A stretch of 64,000 nucleotides of DNA from Scytalidium lignicola (Eukaryota > Ascomycota > Leotiomycetes), in NCBI GenBank assembly GCA_002812745.2, contig NCSJ02000059.1:1-64000 (forward strand), given 5' to 3'. Under the pieces are notes generated by a model. It searched no databases. It was not told the DNA's origin and saw only the letters and a list, made by a program, of their open reading frames with translations. Of this stretch, positions 1 through 13,672 are shown piece after piece. Within the stretch, counting starts at the first letter, position 1; each line of letters begins with the position of its first letter. The position numbers and the translations under genes are program-made.

Positions 1-85
1 CCGCAATAATCTGACTTGAACCAGAGCCAACTTCGCTGAGCAACGGAAAACCATTCATTCATTATTCATCCCGCATAGACTAATT

Positions 86-1613
86 TCAGTCTAAGCGTGC
101 CATCATCTCATCTTTCGACATTGGCGTGAAGTTGTCAATGTCCAGTCCTCTAGCAGCCAGAACGGGTTTCATGTGTGCTGGAACCAATTGGTGGTTAAGG
201 CGAGGGGCAATTGAGAGTTCTATACCTTTGTTAGCTTTCTATAGGACATACGAGGAAATCAAGGCTAGGCTTACCATGGCGCGAAAAGTCGAACAGTGGA
301 GGTAATTCCCTGATCTGGCCATTTGGATGACGAGAATCAGGAAGCTTGGTGTTTGGGTCTCTGAGCTCGTTAAAGAATGGATGGACCATAGCGTCAACAG
401 CTGTGAGACGCTCGGTGGGCGTATATTCGAGGAGGCTCGAAATAACGTCAATAGCAGTAGCATCAGCCTTGCGGAATACCTTGTTGAAAGGGTGAGGTTT
501 AATTTGGGGGAACTTATGTTCCATATAGTTGGGATTCATAGTACGAATTTGATCTCGAGTTGGTGTACCAAGAACCTTGATAATCTCTACCAGTTGATCA
601 ATACCCGATTCTCCAGGGAAAAGTGGTTGACCAAGCATCAATTCTGCCATCACACAACCGGTGGACCATACATCTGCAAATTAGTTAGCGGCAAAATCAC
701 AGAAAAACAAAAACAGGCATTTAAAAAAAATGATCGCTCGAAAGAATTCAACTCACCGATCTTCGTGGTATAATTGGTGGCTCCAAAGATCAACTCGGGA
801 GCTCTGTAATATCGAGAACAGATATATGAGACATTTGGTTCATTCTCCACCAATATCTTCGCACTTCCGAAATCACAGAGCTTCAATACACCTGTGCTTG
901 GGTCCAAGAGAAGATTCTGGGGCTTGATATCACGGTGGCATATTCCTTGTGAGTGGATGTAGGCGAGAGCACGGAAGAGTTGATAGATGTATAACTTGAC
1001 CTCTAGAATGGGCATGGTTGTCTTTAGCTTGCTGAAGTATCGCGAGGCACGATAGACAGTCTCCGGCACAAACTCCTGTACTAGGTTGAGGTATACTTCG
1101 TCCTTCTGNTTTTTTTTTAGATATCAGTTCAGCTCAATGCAAACTCATCAGGGAGGAATAAGGCTTACTCTTTCCCCATTTGAATAGTAGAATGCCTTGA
1201 GCTCTACGATATTTGGGTGGCGGACAATACGCATGATCTGCAGTTCACGGTTCTGGATGACATCAATGATGTGAGTTCATAAGGATGCAAATGAGGGTAG
1301 CACGGATTTTCTCACCTTGAATCGCTTGTCCTGCAGCACACGCTTGATGGCAGCATCTTCGCCAGATGGCGACAGCTTGGTCTGGAAGACGACACCGAAC
1401 GATCCATTACCTACGATCTTGCATTGTGTGTATTGCATGTCTCGAGTCTCCCCAGTGAGGCCATCTTGGACCTTTTCGCGAATGACCTCTGTGACGTGGG
1501 GATGTTAGTTCTTCGTGTACTACAGGAAAGGCAGCCAAAAACCTGGGCTCAATGACAGGATTCTTACCTCCCATTCTCAGACTCGAGAAGGCGGCAGGCC
1601 GAGATTGCGACAT
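86..1613 (-). CDS. gsk3: Glycogen synthase kinase 3 (GSK3/shaggy) Ser/Thr kinase
   Basis: Six exons join in frame: 1613-1568, 1488-1316, 1252-1169, 1105-757, 673-275 and 219-86 (1185 nt, 394 aa), the usual length for fungal GSK3. Motifs are complete. DAAIKR carries the ATP-binding Lys, HRDIKPQN is the catalytic loop, CDFGSAK is the metal-binding motif, and [13 protein letters not shown] holds the activation-loop Tyr and is diagnostic for GSK3. The C-terminus continues past the 275 donor (CATG then GTAAGC) into [16 protein letters not shown] and ends MMARLD. The start at 1613 gives [15 protein letters not shown], and its first coding exon is only 46 nt. One N lies in intron 3 (1109), outside coding sequence. 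Known role: a multifunctional kinase acting in stress, differentiation and metabolism. The start and all junctions are inferred by eye but are well supported by frame and motif continuity. Confidence 0.96.
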
Positions 1614-1954
1614 CGTGAGGACCAAAACACTGTTGTTATCGCGAGTGCGGAGGGCTGGAGGCAAACAATGTCGTGAGGAGAGTTATCGTGACCTGCGCGA
1701 AGTCCGTGGTGGGCAATTGAAAATAAGGTTAAGCGATGAAGCAGTCAAAATTTCCGACTAGGAATGGTGATCGGAGCTGTTGCTGCTGCGGTTTGCTGCT
1801 ATTGCTGTTGGTCCTGCTTGTGAGGTGACGACTGCCCACCAAAAGGAAATCGATCACACACAAGAAAGACAAGTGACGCTGAGCGGAACAATAACCGAAG
1901 CGAGACTGAGGCTGAGCTCCAGTTGAGTCTAGCGGACGAAGCGCGCTGAGGGGT

Positions 1955-1960
<6 letters not shown>

Positions 1961-1986
<26 letters not shown>

Positions 1987-1987
1987 N
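1961..1987. repeat. (AG)13 microsatellite ending in an ambiguous base
   Basis: Thirteen uninterrupted AG units at 1961-1986 are followed by an N at 1987. The repeat lies in the probable 5' leader or promoter of GSK3, about 350 bp upstream of its start codon. The N suggests that the true length is uncertain. Confidence 0.95.
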
Positions 1988-2817
1988 TAAGCTGGGAGTA
2001 AAGATGGAGAAAGCTGTCGATGCGTGGCCGGGCAATTCGATGACGGTCGTGTGGGTTTTGGTTGACGATGCAGAGGGGATGCTTGGGGTTTGGTCTGCTC
2101 AGGTCAAACAAAGATGGTTAAGGGAGGTAAAGGTAAGCCGTGGTGGGCGAGGAAGGAGAAGCGCAGTTAACGTGCAGTGGAGGTGCAGCGAGGTTAGGTA
2201 AGGCAAGAGGGTAATAAGTTTTTTTTTTTTAAATTCCTGGCCCCGAAAGACTGGCTCTGCTCACGCGCTCGTTCTGGGGATGACCAGTTGTTGGACGACT
2301 AATCGAGCTGGGAATTTTGAGCTTCGTGAATGGGTGGTGGGTGGCACTTTGCGTGTTGGTGCGGACCTTAGCAGCACACAAGGCTTGGATTGGCGGCGGG
2401 CAATCAACGAAGCTTCGTCGTGGTACAGGCAGATTCAGGCCGTTTCCGTGGTCCTGGAGCAGCCGGCAGATGCGTCCTGATGCTTTGGTGCCTTGGTGCT
2501 TTGGAGCTGTGGTGTAGCTGTGGTGTAGCTGTCAAGTGTGTAGCTGTCGAGGCAGCAAGCAGATTAGGAGGAAGAGGGATGGACACTTTGGTTTTTGGCG
2601 TTGCAGTTTTTTTTGTGTCCTTTGCGGTGGGTTATTTATTTGATCATTCACGAGCCCAGAGGACGGGTTCTTGCACCTCCCTCTGAGTGGTGGTTGAGGG
2701 GATGGCGGGCGGGCTATGGGTCGCTTAGCTCAGTAGCGCCGCTGGACTGACGTTGCGCTGCTCTTAGGTGCAGCAAAGCAGGACCGGGGGGGGCGCTCCA
2801 ACCCTTTCGCTGGTTCG

Positions 2818-2946
2818 TGTGTAGTGGAGAAGAGCGAGGTGGAGGTGGAGAGAGGCAGGAAGCAGGAAGCAGCAGGAGGCAGAAGCAGAAGTAGAAGCAA
2901 AGAGGAGTGAGAGCGTGAGAGTGAGCGTGAGAGAATGAGAGAGGTA
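2818..2946. repeat. Polypurine tract (GA-rich, imperfect repeats)
   Basis: About 130 bp almost entirely of A and G on the plus strand, with imperfect repeats of AGGAAGC, AGAAGC/AGAAGT and GAGAGTGAGCG. Read on the minus strand it is a CT-rich tract about 1.2 kb upstream of the GSK3 start. Such tracts are common in fungal promoters and 5' leaders, and a role for GSK3 is inferred only from position and orientation. Confidence 0.8.
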
Positions 2947-5900
2947 TGGGAGGCGGCAGCAAAGTACAGTAGTACGGGCTGCTGGTCCTGAATACGTGAT
3001 GATAGGTGTTGGGTGCTGGAGGATCTGGCCCTGTTGGAAAAAAGCAGCAATTGAAAAAAATTCAAGTCCCCAGGACTGGTGCACGACGGGAATGCCTCAA
3101 GATGGCGATGCAGGACGTGCGAAATAATATGCCAGGCTGAGGCACCACTAGAGGCACAATATGATATGTACGAACCGGGATGGGGGAGCTTTGCAGATCA
3201 GAGTAGAGAAGGCGGGAAAATAATATACTATATAAAGGAGCCGGCAACAAAGCTTTCCTTAGGGAGCAAAATCAAGAACCTTCAGTCAATGCTTCGATGT
3301 CGAAGGTTTGGTTTGCACAGCACTAAGGGCAAAGAGAGCCACCTGGTGGCCTAATCCTACGAATTCTGAGGGGCTGGCGCTCGCATGGTTGAATCTGGAA
3401 GTGGCAGGCGGAGCTTTTGAAGATGGAGAAGGCTTGAACCTTACCGAACCGGGCAAGCAAGCTCTTTTCAGGCTGCGTTGCGTGCCAGACGACAAAGTCA
3501 ACAATGGCGGCGTTGCGTCTGGCTTGTTTCGTATTGACAATTGCCTGCTTCCGGTACGTAGGACAGGGTCGTCGATGGTTGGTGCTGGGGAGAGTCTTGG
3601 GCGCGCGAGATTGTGGGGAGGCAAAATGAAGTCGATCAGGTTGAGGGAAAACAGATGATGCGTTGCAGCAACCAGCAGCAGCAGCAGCAAGCAAGCAAGC
3701 GTGACTTGGGAAGCCGGAGGGCTGAACGAAGCAAGGCCAATTGGTACGGCCCAAACCTCCAAAATACCCGCGGTCAGGTTCGATTTGTGTGTGTGCGTGC
3801 ATGAATTTGGTCGGAGGTAGGATTGTTACTGTAATGTACCCGTACTGTAATCTACGTCGTACTACAAAATCGTTTGATATGGCATTGCGTAGTTATGGTA
3901 GAGGAAGGAGTAGGGAGTGTTAGAACACATTAGTCTGGCAGTATTATTTTATCTGTGCTGGATTGCTACTGGAGAGTTGGATTTTTACTTCTAGTCAAGC
4001 CGCTGATGCAGTTGGTGACGATGGGCACGTAGCTAGGAGCAAGCATCACGGTGGTCTTTCAGTTGCCGCTCGTGACATGCAAATTAAGGTGAATGCTAAA
4101 GCAACGAGCTTTGCCTCCTTTCGAATCCCTTTTCGCCCTCTTCAATCGGACGGGCACGCATCCGCTGGCAATGGCCGCGCTCGCCGGCTCCCTCGACCGA
4201 AAGCCACCGCGCTTATGCATATATTTAGAGCGAAGAGGTTCTGCTTGCAGGTGACGAGAGCAATGCGTCCGTCGTACAAGAAGAGAGAGAGAGACGGCCC
4301 AGTCCAGCATTGAATAATGTTGCTGTTGAGGCGGCACGCCCCATGGAAGACGGAAGGGGTAAGGCGCAAGGCGAGGAAAGGGATGGGTCACGATCATGGG
4401 ACCAGAATTTGTAAATCCCCGGGGCCCCTGGGAGTTTCGACCCCTCCACCGCACGCGCCAATCGTCGCCCGCATTTGCAACGACCGCTGGCCTTGGATTT
4501 GGCCCTCGAACCCCCGTTGCATTTCTGGCCCAGCACCAACACCAGCACTACCGTACATCCTTTGCTTTTGCACGGCACTGGCATTTGCATGGCATACCGT
4601 ACCAGTGACCACGGCCATCGACACTGCAGTGCATTCAGATACCACAATACCACCGTGTACTTTTCTAGGTCAGCTCCTGGCCTGAACCAGACTCGAATGC
4701 ATAAGCGCCTGGCGGCCACAACAGCTCGTGCTCGCTGCCAGTACAGTAGTAGCTCGGCGTGCTTGGGTGTGAAGCTGTCCCTGGATCTAGCAGTGCAAAA
4801 GGCGGAGTAACAGCCGTTGCGGGCGATCTTAGTTGTCCTGGGAATAATTGCATGCAAAGAAGTAGAGCAGTGCCGAACGCGGCAAGGCGTGGGCTTTGCT
4901 AGAAGAGGCACAACAACCATGACAAGGTCTTTTCTACATTCAATCACAAGAACCTCTTCTCCTCAGCAAGTGCTACAGTACGATGTTACCCTTGGAATAA
5001 GCAAGGAGACATACGGTACGTCATGGAGGCGTTGGTCGTGGCGATCTATCCCAAGGCTGCGAACTATGCCACCTGGAGGAGGACCAAAGAAATTCGACGC
5101 TGCTTCCATCGCGATTCTGAGCTTGGGTTGCAACGTCTTATCGGTTGTACAGTACAGCACACAAGTCTGTGTACACTGCACGAGCAGGAGCAAGAGCAAT
5201 GATTACTACACAAGCCATCCCAAGTTCGGTCAGCTCCGTGGTGTCTTTTGTAAATTTCTGACAGTCAGATTTGCCTGCATTCAGAGCTTCCAACATGTCG
5301 ACAGCTTCCTTGGGCGCATTGCAAGCCAGTGCTGTACCTTACATTAGGTTTTGTTGCCTGGATCCTCCTCCAACAAACTGGCGTAGATCCCATCCATCGA
5401 CTACCGTTCTCTCTAGGTTTCGAGGACAAGATAGCTAACCAACTCGCTCAAGGCGATCAATTACGTCCAACCATTCACCAGCGAGTTATTAGTACTATAG
5501 CGGCAGCATCTAATCAAGAACAGGCCACCAGTGCCTTGGGCCCGGCTAACAGCCTCGTGCTCTGATCTAGAATAAAATCTTTGACGCGCTCGTGGCCGAA
5601 AGAAAGGCACGGACAAAGGCTAGATTTAACTTCCCGTACGGGAATGACTCCGCCGAAGGCCTCGACCACGAATCACCCGTCATCTTTCTCATCCATTCCG
5701 GACCCTTGGTGAAGGCCAGGCGCCTTGAGATGCAGCTGTTGTCTCACCGTTCAAGGTACGGTATTTTCGAAACATCCACACGATTAATGAAAACAGTAAG
5801 GAACCGAAATCGATCCATCTTCATACCTTCCGGTCAGGGGCTCAACACGGATGATGTGTGAGAGGAGGTGTAAGGAGGTGTCATCTTTGCACGAAGGCCA

Positions 5901-8900
5901 GCAGCAAGGTCAGGACGAACTTCGCGAGGATGCAGATAGTTCATGGGCAAACACACTGCTAGCAGCACGTGCGTGCCAGGCCAATGAGCGGTGATACCAG
6001 CTAGATGGAAATCTCAGAGCTCAAAATAGGTTCCACCATCCAGACGACCCTGCACAAGCCTCAAAATAAACAAAAAAAAGAAATTTTTGTTGAAAACCGA
6101 TTTCTTGCGTCTACGAGGCACCAACCAGACGGGCGAGGACGAATACCCGGTTCGGATCACGGGTGCTCGTGCCCCCATCAAAAGCCGCCGGGAGGCGAGC
6201 CAGGTACCGCAACATCTGAGTTACTCGTGCTGCAGTTACTGTACCGTAAGGTATGTAATACCGCAATCCATCCAATACGTAAGAATCTGCCGTACACCGC
6301 AGCAAATGTACAGCAACAGCCACTTGATATACCCTCTTTTCCTAAACCAAATCCTCCTCATGTGCCGTAATCATAGTGACTACCGCATCATGATGAAGCT
6401 GTACCGTAGTCTGTTGACAACCACAGATAACCACGAGACACACGAGCTTTCGAAGCAGCAAATGAACTTGGATGATCCAAGCCAACTGGGTAAGCATGGA
6501 GTTGGGGTTACAGCAGAGAACCTACCATACCGTATCAGACAGTACCGTGACATTACCGTGGAGTAAGAATAGCCAGATATCGCCGGACCAGGGAAAGCGC
6601 AGGTCCACCATCGACTCTTCTTTTACCAAGCACGAGTTAGCTCCGCTTTTTCAAGGAGATTCCACTAGCGCTCCAGCACTGGGCTCGTGACCTGCCCCTG
6701 TCTGGGTCTGCCCCATGGGATGACCTTCCTACGATCGCTGGTGGATCCGTGCCTCCAGAGATCCAGTTCTCTGGCGCCGGCTTTTTATGTAAGGAAAGTC
6801 ACGTTTTCCATAAATTGTGGAGTTGCCTTCGAGGAAGAGCAGACGACGTTGATGTTCGTGCACACGTCGACCAGAGATATTGATGGACTGCAGGACCGTA
6901 ACCAAAAGTTCCTCCTTCTATCCACCACGTCGCCGATGACTGCCCCGTCGTATTTCATCTCGTACCAGCTGGGCTCGTCACTGCGGCACGTCAACCGAAT
7001 GTGGACGACGGGATTAGCACGGAACGGACCTTGGCAAGGTTGTGTTGGGAGGTGCAAAATTCGTGAAAGAGACCCGTGCAAAAAAAAAAAAAGAGAGAGA
7101 AGAGCAACCAGGTACGACACATCGAGGCCTCAGGCTGGATCGCAATGTCCGGGTGACTGCCGCCGACCGGATTACAGCTGAGCGAGATGGATGGATGCCC
7201 TGATGATTTCCTGTGTAACAAATTGCCATCCATCTGGAGTGGTTGTTGAGACAGCTGAAGATGGCGTTGACGCACCAATCTCAACGCCTCGTTCAATAGG
7301 AAAACGCACTCAACCGTCTTGACTTGTCTGAAGGCTCTCCTTCGATCTCCAATCAGAGAAAATACCGAATCGGGAAGAGAATGAAACAGTTTTAAGGCAC
7401 AACCCGTCTTGTGGCAATCTACAGGCATCAATCAATCATTCAAACCGCTTGGGAATCTTGACGATAGAAGTGACAAACTACATTACTGCACTCTTTATCA
7501 ATGGAATTCTCTTTTGATATGGCATCGGACATTCCTATTCAATGAGCAACGCCAAACCCAGCGGGCCAGGATCACCAGATCTGAAACTCGACACAGACTC
7601 TTCGTAACTCAAAGAGTGGTAAGCTAGCACTTTAGTAACCCGAACAGCTCCTGTGAGTTGGCTCTCAGATCAACGGACTGGTTCAAAGGTGCGAATGGAG
7701 CGTGCCGATTCGTGCATCTCTGACCACCACCGTCAAACCAAGCGCGCGATTACCAGACCGTGACGACACTTTGCAGAGTTTGTACGGCTCAGTGGTCCAG
7801 GAGATGGCATGGCACGCCTGGGAGGTAGCAAATGCCCAGTGGTTCGTACAGTAGATGACGGGCCAGGGAGGGAGATGCCTGATGCCGTGCTGTTTGATTA
7901 TGCTGTGATGGCCCCCGAAAGCCAGCACAGGGTGTGCCTCCAACTAAACCCCGCAGCATCCATTGAACTATTTTCACCACTTGTATCAATCTCGGGCGGG
8001 GTAATTGGGAGATGAAGATCATCATGAGAAGAGTGACGATTGCCGGGCGCGCGGGAAGCAAACACAACCTCGACTTCTAAAGGATGGCAATCATCTGCAA
8101 TCCCCAATTCTAGACCCCAGAAGTAGTATCAGACAAGGCACTGCTGACCTAGAAGCTTTCTCGTCAAGATTATGCACACAATAATTGCCCACACCTGATT
8201 TTAGCTTTGCCCAAGTCATCTTAAACTGAAATGGACTGAGCAAATGCATAGCTACGTCGGCGTCAGCGAAGCCCTGATCGTCGCCACCACTCACACACCC
8301 TCTTCTTCTGTATTGCTTTTTATTCTCTCAATAATGCCTGCTGCAATGCGGCCTCCCTGGGCCTGAAGAATCGCCGAATACAGCATTTCTTGTCGTATTG
8401 GTTGCCTGCCATTAACCATTCCTCCATCAGAGAGGAACCGCTTTAGGGAGAACGAGGAAATCCCAATCTTCCGTATCTGGGCTGGGAGCCTTCGGAGCAA
8501 ATCCCAATCCGCGCCTCCTCTCCATCCAGTAGCATGCATGTGTTATTTGCAACTGTGGCTTGAAAACCAAGTCCAATTAGTTAATTAATCAGTGTTTGTC
8601 ATCAGGTACCAAAGCCAATTGCACTGTACAGGACCTTCCGCTAGTTGAGCTGCATTTGCAATGCTGAGTCAACAGCAAATATAAGGTAAATAATCGCCTC
8701 TTACTTTTAAATTTTCTACAGTGTCATGATTGAAATGCGTCTTTTTTGCGTTTGCAGTGTGCATGTGTACGACTGGTCTCTGTTTCCAATTTATGTCAAA
8801 GTTACTCCCCACAGCAGGATGCTCCAACCGATAGAATTAGATCACATCGAGATATCGGGCTGTCTCCTATGAAATCCAGCCCCTGGCTTCATTCTGTTCC

Positions 8901-10914
8901 TTTAGGTTCCAAAAATATCTGCATAAATCTACTGTTTGGCTGCAGCGCCGTTGATGCACCTTTTCTATCACATTTTTACGTTGTCGCGTACTCATTTTCG
9001 TTCTGATTGATGATGACTCGCGGCCCAGGAGTGGACCGGCATTTCAATTTAAAAAAGGGACTTCTAAGGTACGAACACGTCGATGATGCATGCCTCTTAT
9101 GATTGACGACTATCACTCAAGCCAGGGGTTGGATTAACCCATAAGACTATATTGCCACACCTATCTACTTCTTCCTTCCTTTCCATTCAAGAATCTTCTT
9201 ACAGTTGGACAAGACAGAAAGACTGCCCCGCATCATTCCGTAGAGACGAATATACGAGCACCATTGAGAAAAAATTTTCAGATGCAGAAGGAACTTCAGG
9301 TTTGTCCAACGACTTCACAACATTCCTGGAATCACTCTGCATCTCTTTTTCCTTCTTTTCCCCTCTCCTTTTAGACATAAATGCCATTGGTACTTAAGTG
9401 GCAGAAGTGGGCCCCTTTTTGATACTCATCCTATCACTTTGCTCAGTTAGTTAGGCATAAAGACAGCCAACCTTGAGATACATATCTGTGTAAGCATAAT
9501 GCTTTTCTTTTTTAAAAAAACATCCCCTTTCACTGATTGCATGTTCTTCTTCTAGCCAATTAGTCATCTCATCAGAGCTAAGACTCTGTGACACTGTCTC
9601 AGACTATTCTCGGGATAAGACGTCCCTTTAATGCCTGATGACATCAAACTGGTAACACTTGGGAGAACTTATCTTATCTCGACTGTGTACAGTACATTCT
9701 ATTTATAAAAATAATGAAAATTCTTATTGCTTTTCCTGTATCGTCCTTTCTTGAATCATCCCACTTCCTGCAATTCCTAAAACAGCAGTCAATTCCATTC
9801 AAACTTTGATTTGCCACATGCGTCCCATTCTCTGTGCTTTTGATGGAAGTAATAAGGAGGAGAGTGGCCAGGGGATGTTTCCATACTACGTGTCTTCACC
9901 TGATGCAAACGTGACTGCATCATCTGTAAGCCCCGCTGAACTTTCTTCCTTGTATTGACATGCAGGACTGCACGAGGGTCTCAATCCGTGTTCCTTGTTG
10001 CAGAGGGTTAGGTAGGTACGCAGCTAGTATACCTAAACCACTTGTTTTCTTTTTTTTTCCCGAGGAATCAGCTCCACTTGCTGCAGGTTTGATAGAGAGG
10101 TTTAAGGCTCGCCGAGATCGGGGAAGAAAGTCTAAATTTGGGTTTGATTTTGGTTTTGAAGATGCACAGGCACGGACACAGACACAGGAGGCTTGAAAAT
10201 GAGAAGGGGTCAAGTGGAATCAAGGAGAATAAGGAAGTTTACATTTTCTATTTATGTTAATTTTTGGGTGTGCGTGAAATCATTGAAAGCTGGTGTCAAG
10301 CCTTGAATTTCAGATATTAAAACACTTTATCTGGTTGATGGATAACAGTATCCCAGCAGCGGTAGATCAAACTACTTCTAATATGCATACTAGATAGGGA
10401 AGAGGAGTTGTAGCCATAAATGGGCCTTATGCTGATATCATACAATGAACGGAGAATTTAAGACTATATGCTACATTAATAAAATTCTGTAGTCTAAGAA
10501 TGCGATGGTTGTTGAAGTCCTGAGTAGCATGGGTTTTTGGTAGAGCAAGATATTCTATAACAGTTTTTGTCAAAATCTTTACACGCTCGATTTAAATTTA
10601 GGAAACGGGGAAAAAAGAATTTTAAGAGTATTATTTTGCATTCCCAACTATCATATATATTTCTTAGAAAATTTTATTCTCGAGGGGCCTTACTCAATAT
10701 TTATTGTTCCCATTTTCCCCATGTCGTCATAACCGACCCGCTCTCAGCCTTCTCCTCTCAAAAAAGTTTCCAAGTGGGCTAAATTTTTTGAGTGTGGGCG
10801 CTTGCAAGTTTCTTTCAGCCTCGTCAGATGACTCGACTACCAGGTTGCTGTGCTCTCATATACTGATCCTTTTAGCCATAGAATACCAGCTAGGATTGGT
10901 ATTGGTATATGATA

Positions 10915-13672
10915 ATGACTACAGCAACGGCGGAGGAGGGCGTTGTTGTCCGCACAGAGTACCTCGCTGCGGGTGGGAATAGACATCCTTCGGCCTCGGA
11001 TTGGGACGTTGAGTCTGGAGTTTTGGCTTATGGTACGGATAGAAATGTTGCGGTTTGGAGGCCTGAGGTAATTCTCTTCTTTTCTTCTTTTGGCCTCTTT
11101 TCTCTCATTCGTTTTTTTCNTTTTGTTCTTTTTTTCTTCATGTTTGTTTGAGACCCTTTTGGGGAATACATAGTGTTGCAAAGGAGGGAGAGGTGCTTGA
11201 GGAAAGGTTGAAAGAGAGGATTTGATTCGTGTGCGATTATTTACTATCTCTGTTTAAGATTCTACTGTGTGATGCAGTCGCTAATCTGGATGGTGTTTTA
11301 GAGTAGTGATTGCAGAGGTGTGTATGGCTTGCTGCAAGGTCACGCCGATACCGTGAATGCGGTGAAATTCTTCTCATCAGTAAAAGGGCATTTACTTAGT
11401 GGATCTTCTGATGGCCAGATCAAGATCTGGAAGAACATAGATGACTCTGAGAATTATGAGTGTATCCAGACTATTTCAGAGCACAAAGCTTCTGTCAATT
11501 GCTTAGCTGTCCCTGATGTTGGCAGGATATTCCTATCTGGAGCAGCTGATGGAACTGTCAAAGTATGGAGTCTCGATGAGAATAGTGTAGCTCAGCTGGT
11601 GCAATCTATTACTATCACACCACGATTATTTCCACTAGCATTGGCTCTTACTTCTTTACCAGGGGCATCTACTTCATATATTCTTGCTGTTGCTGGAACC
11701 AAAGAAATCGTTCAGCTTTATGCGTTAGATTCGGAAGATTCATCGAAGGAATTCCATCTTCGCGCAACTTTTACTGGTCATGAGGGATGGATCCGATCGC
11801 TTGATTTTATAAGAGAGAAGAAAGCGGAAAATGGTGACCTATTACTTGCATCAGTTAGTCAAGATAAGTATATTCGTTTATGGAGGATACATCAAGGCAA
11901 AGAGCTGCCAGCAGCTGCGGCATCTGCAGACCCCTCCCTTGGAGCATTTATGCCTGGCAAAATATTATCGAACAAAGCCCATCGATTCAAAGCTCAGAGT
12001 TTGGATTTCTCTGCTACTTTTGAGGCACTGCTCTTCGGACATGAAGACTGGATCTACAGCGCAAGGTGGCGTTCTAATGGTGATAAGCTACAACTGCTCT
12101 CTGCATCTGCCGATAATTCTCTTGCGATTTGGGAGCCAGATCCAACTTCTGGTATTTGGGTCACCATAGCTAGGTTGGGTGAAATTAGTGCTGAAAAGGG
12201 ATCTACAACAGCAACCGGCAGCACTGGTGGTTTCTGGACCGGATTATGGTCCCCTTCAGGCGACAATGTTGTTTGTCTAGGGAGAACAGGAAGTTGGAGG
12301 AGGTGGGCGTTCAATAAAGAGCAAGATAGATGGAATCAAGCTGTCGGTATCAGCGGACATATTCACTCAATAACCGGCATTGCATGGTCAAAATGGGGAG
12401 ACTATGTCCTTTCTACAAGTTCAGATCAAACTACAAGGCTTCATGCAGCGTGGAAGCGTGATCATACACAAACGTGGCACGAGATGGCGAGGCCACAGAT
12501 CCATGGCTATGACCTCAATTGTATTGATTCTCTAGGTGAGAGACAGTTTGTCTCAGGGGCCGACGAGAAGCTCCTTCGTGTTTTCAAAGAACCCAGAGCT
12601 GTCGCCAACCTACTACACAAATTATGTGGTATTGGAAGTCCATCAAATGAAACGGATATGCCTGATGCTGCAAATATGCCAGTTCTTGGTCTCTCTAATA
12701 AAGCAATAGAAGCAGTGGATGATGATGAAGAAATTCCAACTGGCTACCATGGTATTAACAACAGCAATGATAGAGACGCCATAGATCCCGCCTCAATTGT
12801 CCACAAATCAACCCTAAACCTCGACCACCCACCTTTTGAAGAACATCTATCACGACATACTCTATGGCCTGAGGTTGAGAAACTGTACGGGCATGGTTAT
12901 GAAATTTCCACTCTTGCTGCGAGCCATGACGGATCTCTCATCGCAACGGCATGCAAAGCAACCTCAATTGATCACGCAGTTATTAGAAACTATGACACTA
13001 AGGAGTGGCACGAGATTAGGCCGCCTTTGACAGCTCATTCTTTGACTGTTACAAGGCTCAGGTTCTCGGCTGATGATAAATATTTATTGAGCGTAGGAAG
13101 AGATAGGCAATGGGCTATCTTTAAGAGAGACGACGCTAATAAGTATACCTATACAATGGCAGAATCGAACCCAAAGGGGCATTCAAGGATGATTCTAGAT
13201 GCGGCTTGGGCTCCTACTTCTTTCCCTGTATTTGCCACAGCTGGTAGGGATAAGACTGTTAAGATATGGGCGAAGGGAACCGATGGGGCTGCGGAAGGGT
13301 TTATTTGTTTAAAGACCATTCCAGAAGAGCATTCCGTTACGGCGATTAGTTTTCTAGATGTATCTGTCGATGATGATATAACTTATCTTGCTGTTGGTAC
13401 AGAGAGTGGAAGGGTTAAGATCTATAGTATCAGTGCTAAAAGTGCATTTTCGGTTACTGGGAATGAGACATTAGATAAAGCGTGAGTATTTCCAACATTT
13501 ATCATGGAGAGGCTTACTAATATCATGTAGTCATTTCTTCGATACATCAAAGGCAGTCACACAGCTAGCATGGAAGCCAGTAGTTGAGGCAAAGGATGGG
13601 AAAATTGATATGACCCTTGCGATTGCAAGTGAAGATTGCTCATTGCGAATATATACTCTTAGTGGTTTCTAA
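10915..13672 (+). CDS. elp2: Elongator complex subunit 2 (WD40 repeat protein)
   Basis: Three exons: 10915-11067, 11302-13481 and 13531-13672 (2475 nt, 824 aa), near the usual 800 aa of Elp2. WD40 blades run throughout, for example LLSGSSDGQIKIWK, LLSASADNSLAIWEPD and FATAGRDKTVKIWAK. Exon 1 ends NVAVWRPE. The second exon must begin SSDCRGVYGLLQGH at acceptor 11301 to keep frame. The last exon adds HFFDTSKAVTQLAWKP and ends IYTLSGF. An ATG at 10909 lies two codons upstream, but 10915 has A at -3 and is preferred. Known role: scaffold subunit of the Elongator complex that modifies wobble uridines in tRNA. Intron 1 (234 nt) carries an N at 11120. It converges with CAF16 downstream. Confidence 0.95.

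Larger units (their letters stand above)
1614..10914. other. Long gene-poor interval upstream of GSK3 and ELP2
   Basis: About 9.3 kb in which I find no convincing gene. Open frames here are short, compositionally skewed and show no recognisable motif. It separates the divergently transcribed GSK3 (-) and ELP2 (+), so both promoters must lie inside. Near GSK3 the plus strand is purine-rich, so the transcribed-side strand is CT-rich, as in many fungal 5' leaders. The interval holds a dinucleotide repeat, a polypurine tract and several GTACAGTAC-type palindromes, for example at 5147-5155 and 9687-9695. A long leader, a non-coding transcript or a small multi-exon gene cannot be excluded from sequence alone. 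Confidence 0.6.

Noticed and set aside
2722..2745. tRNA-like box A (GCTTAGCTCAGTAG)
   Set aside because: No T-arm (GGTTCRANNC) at proper distance and no cloverleaf. Not a tRNA.
3286..3802. Overlapping frames of about 158-159 codons, minus strand
   Set aside because: Two different frames of similar length overlap, neither with a recognisable motif. Likely chance.
4225..4947. 240-codon open frame, minus strand
   Set aside because: Composition and codon use look random, no domain or splice-supported extension, and other frames of similar length overlap it. Treated as chance in a GC-richer stretch.
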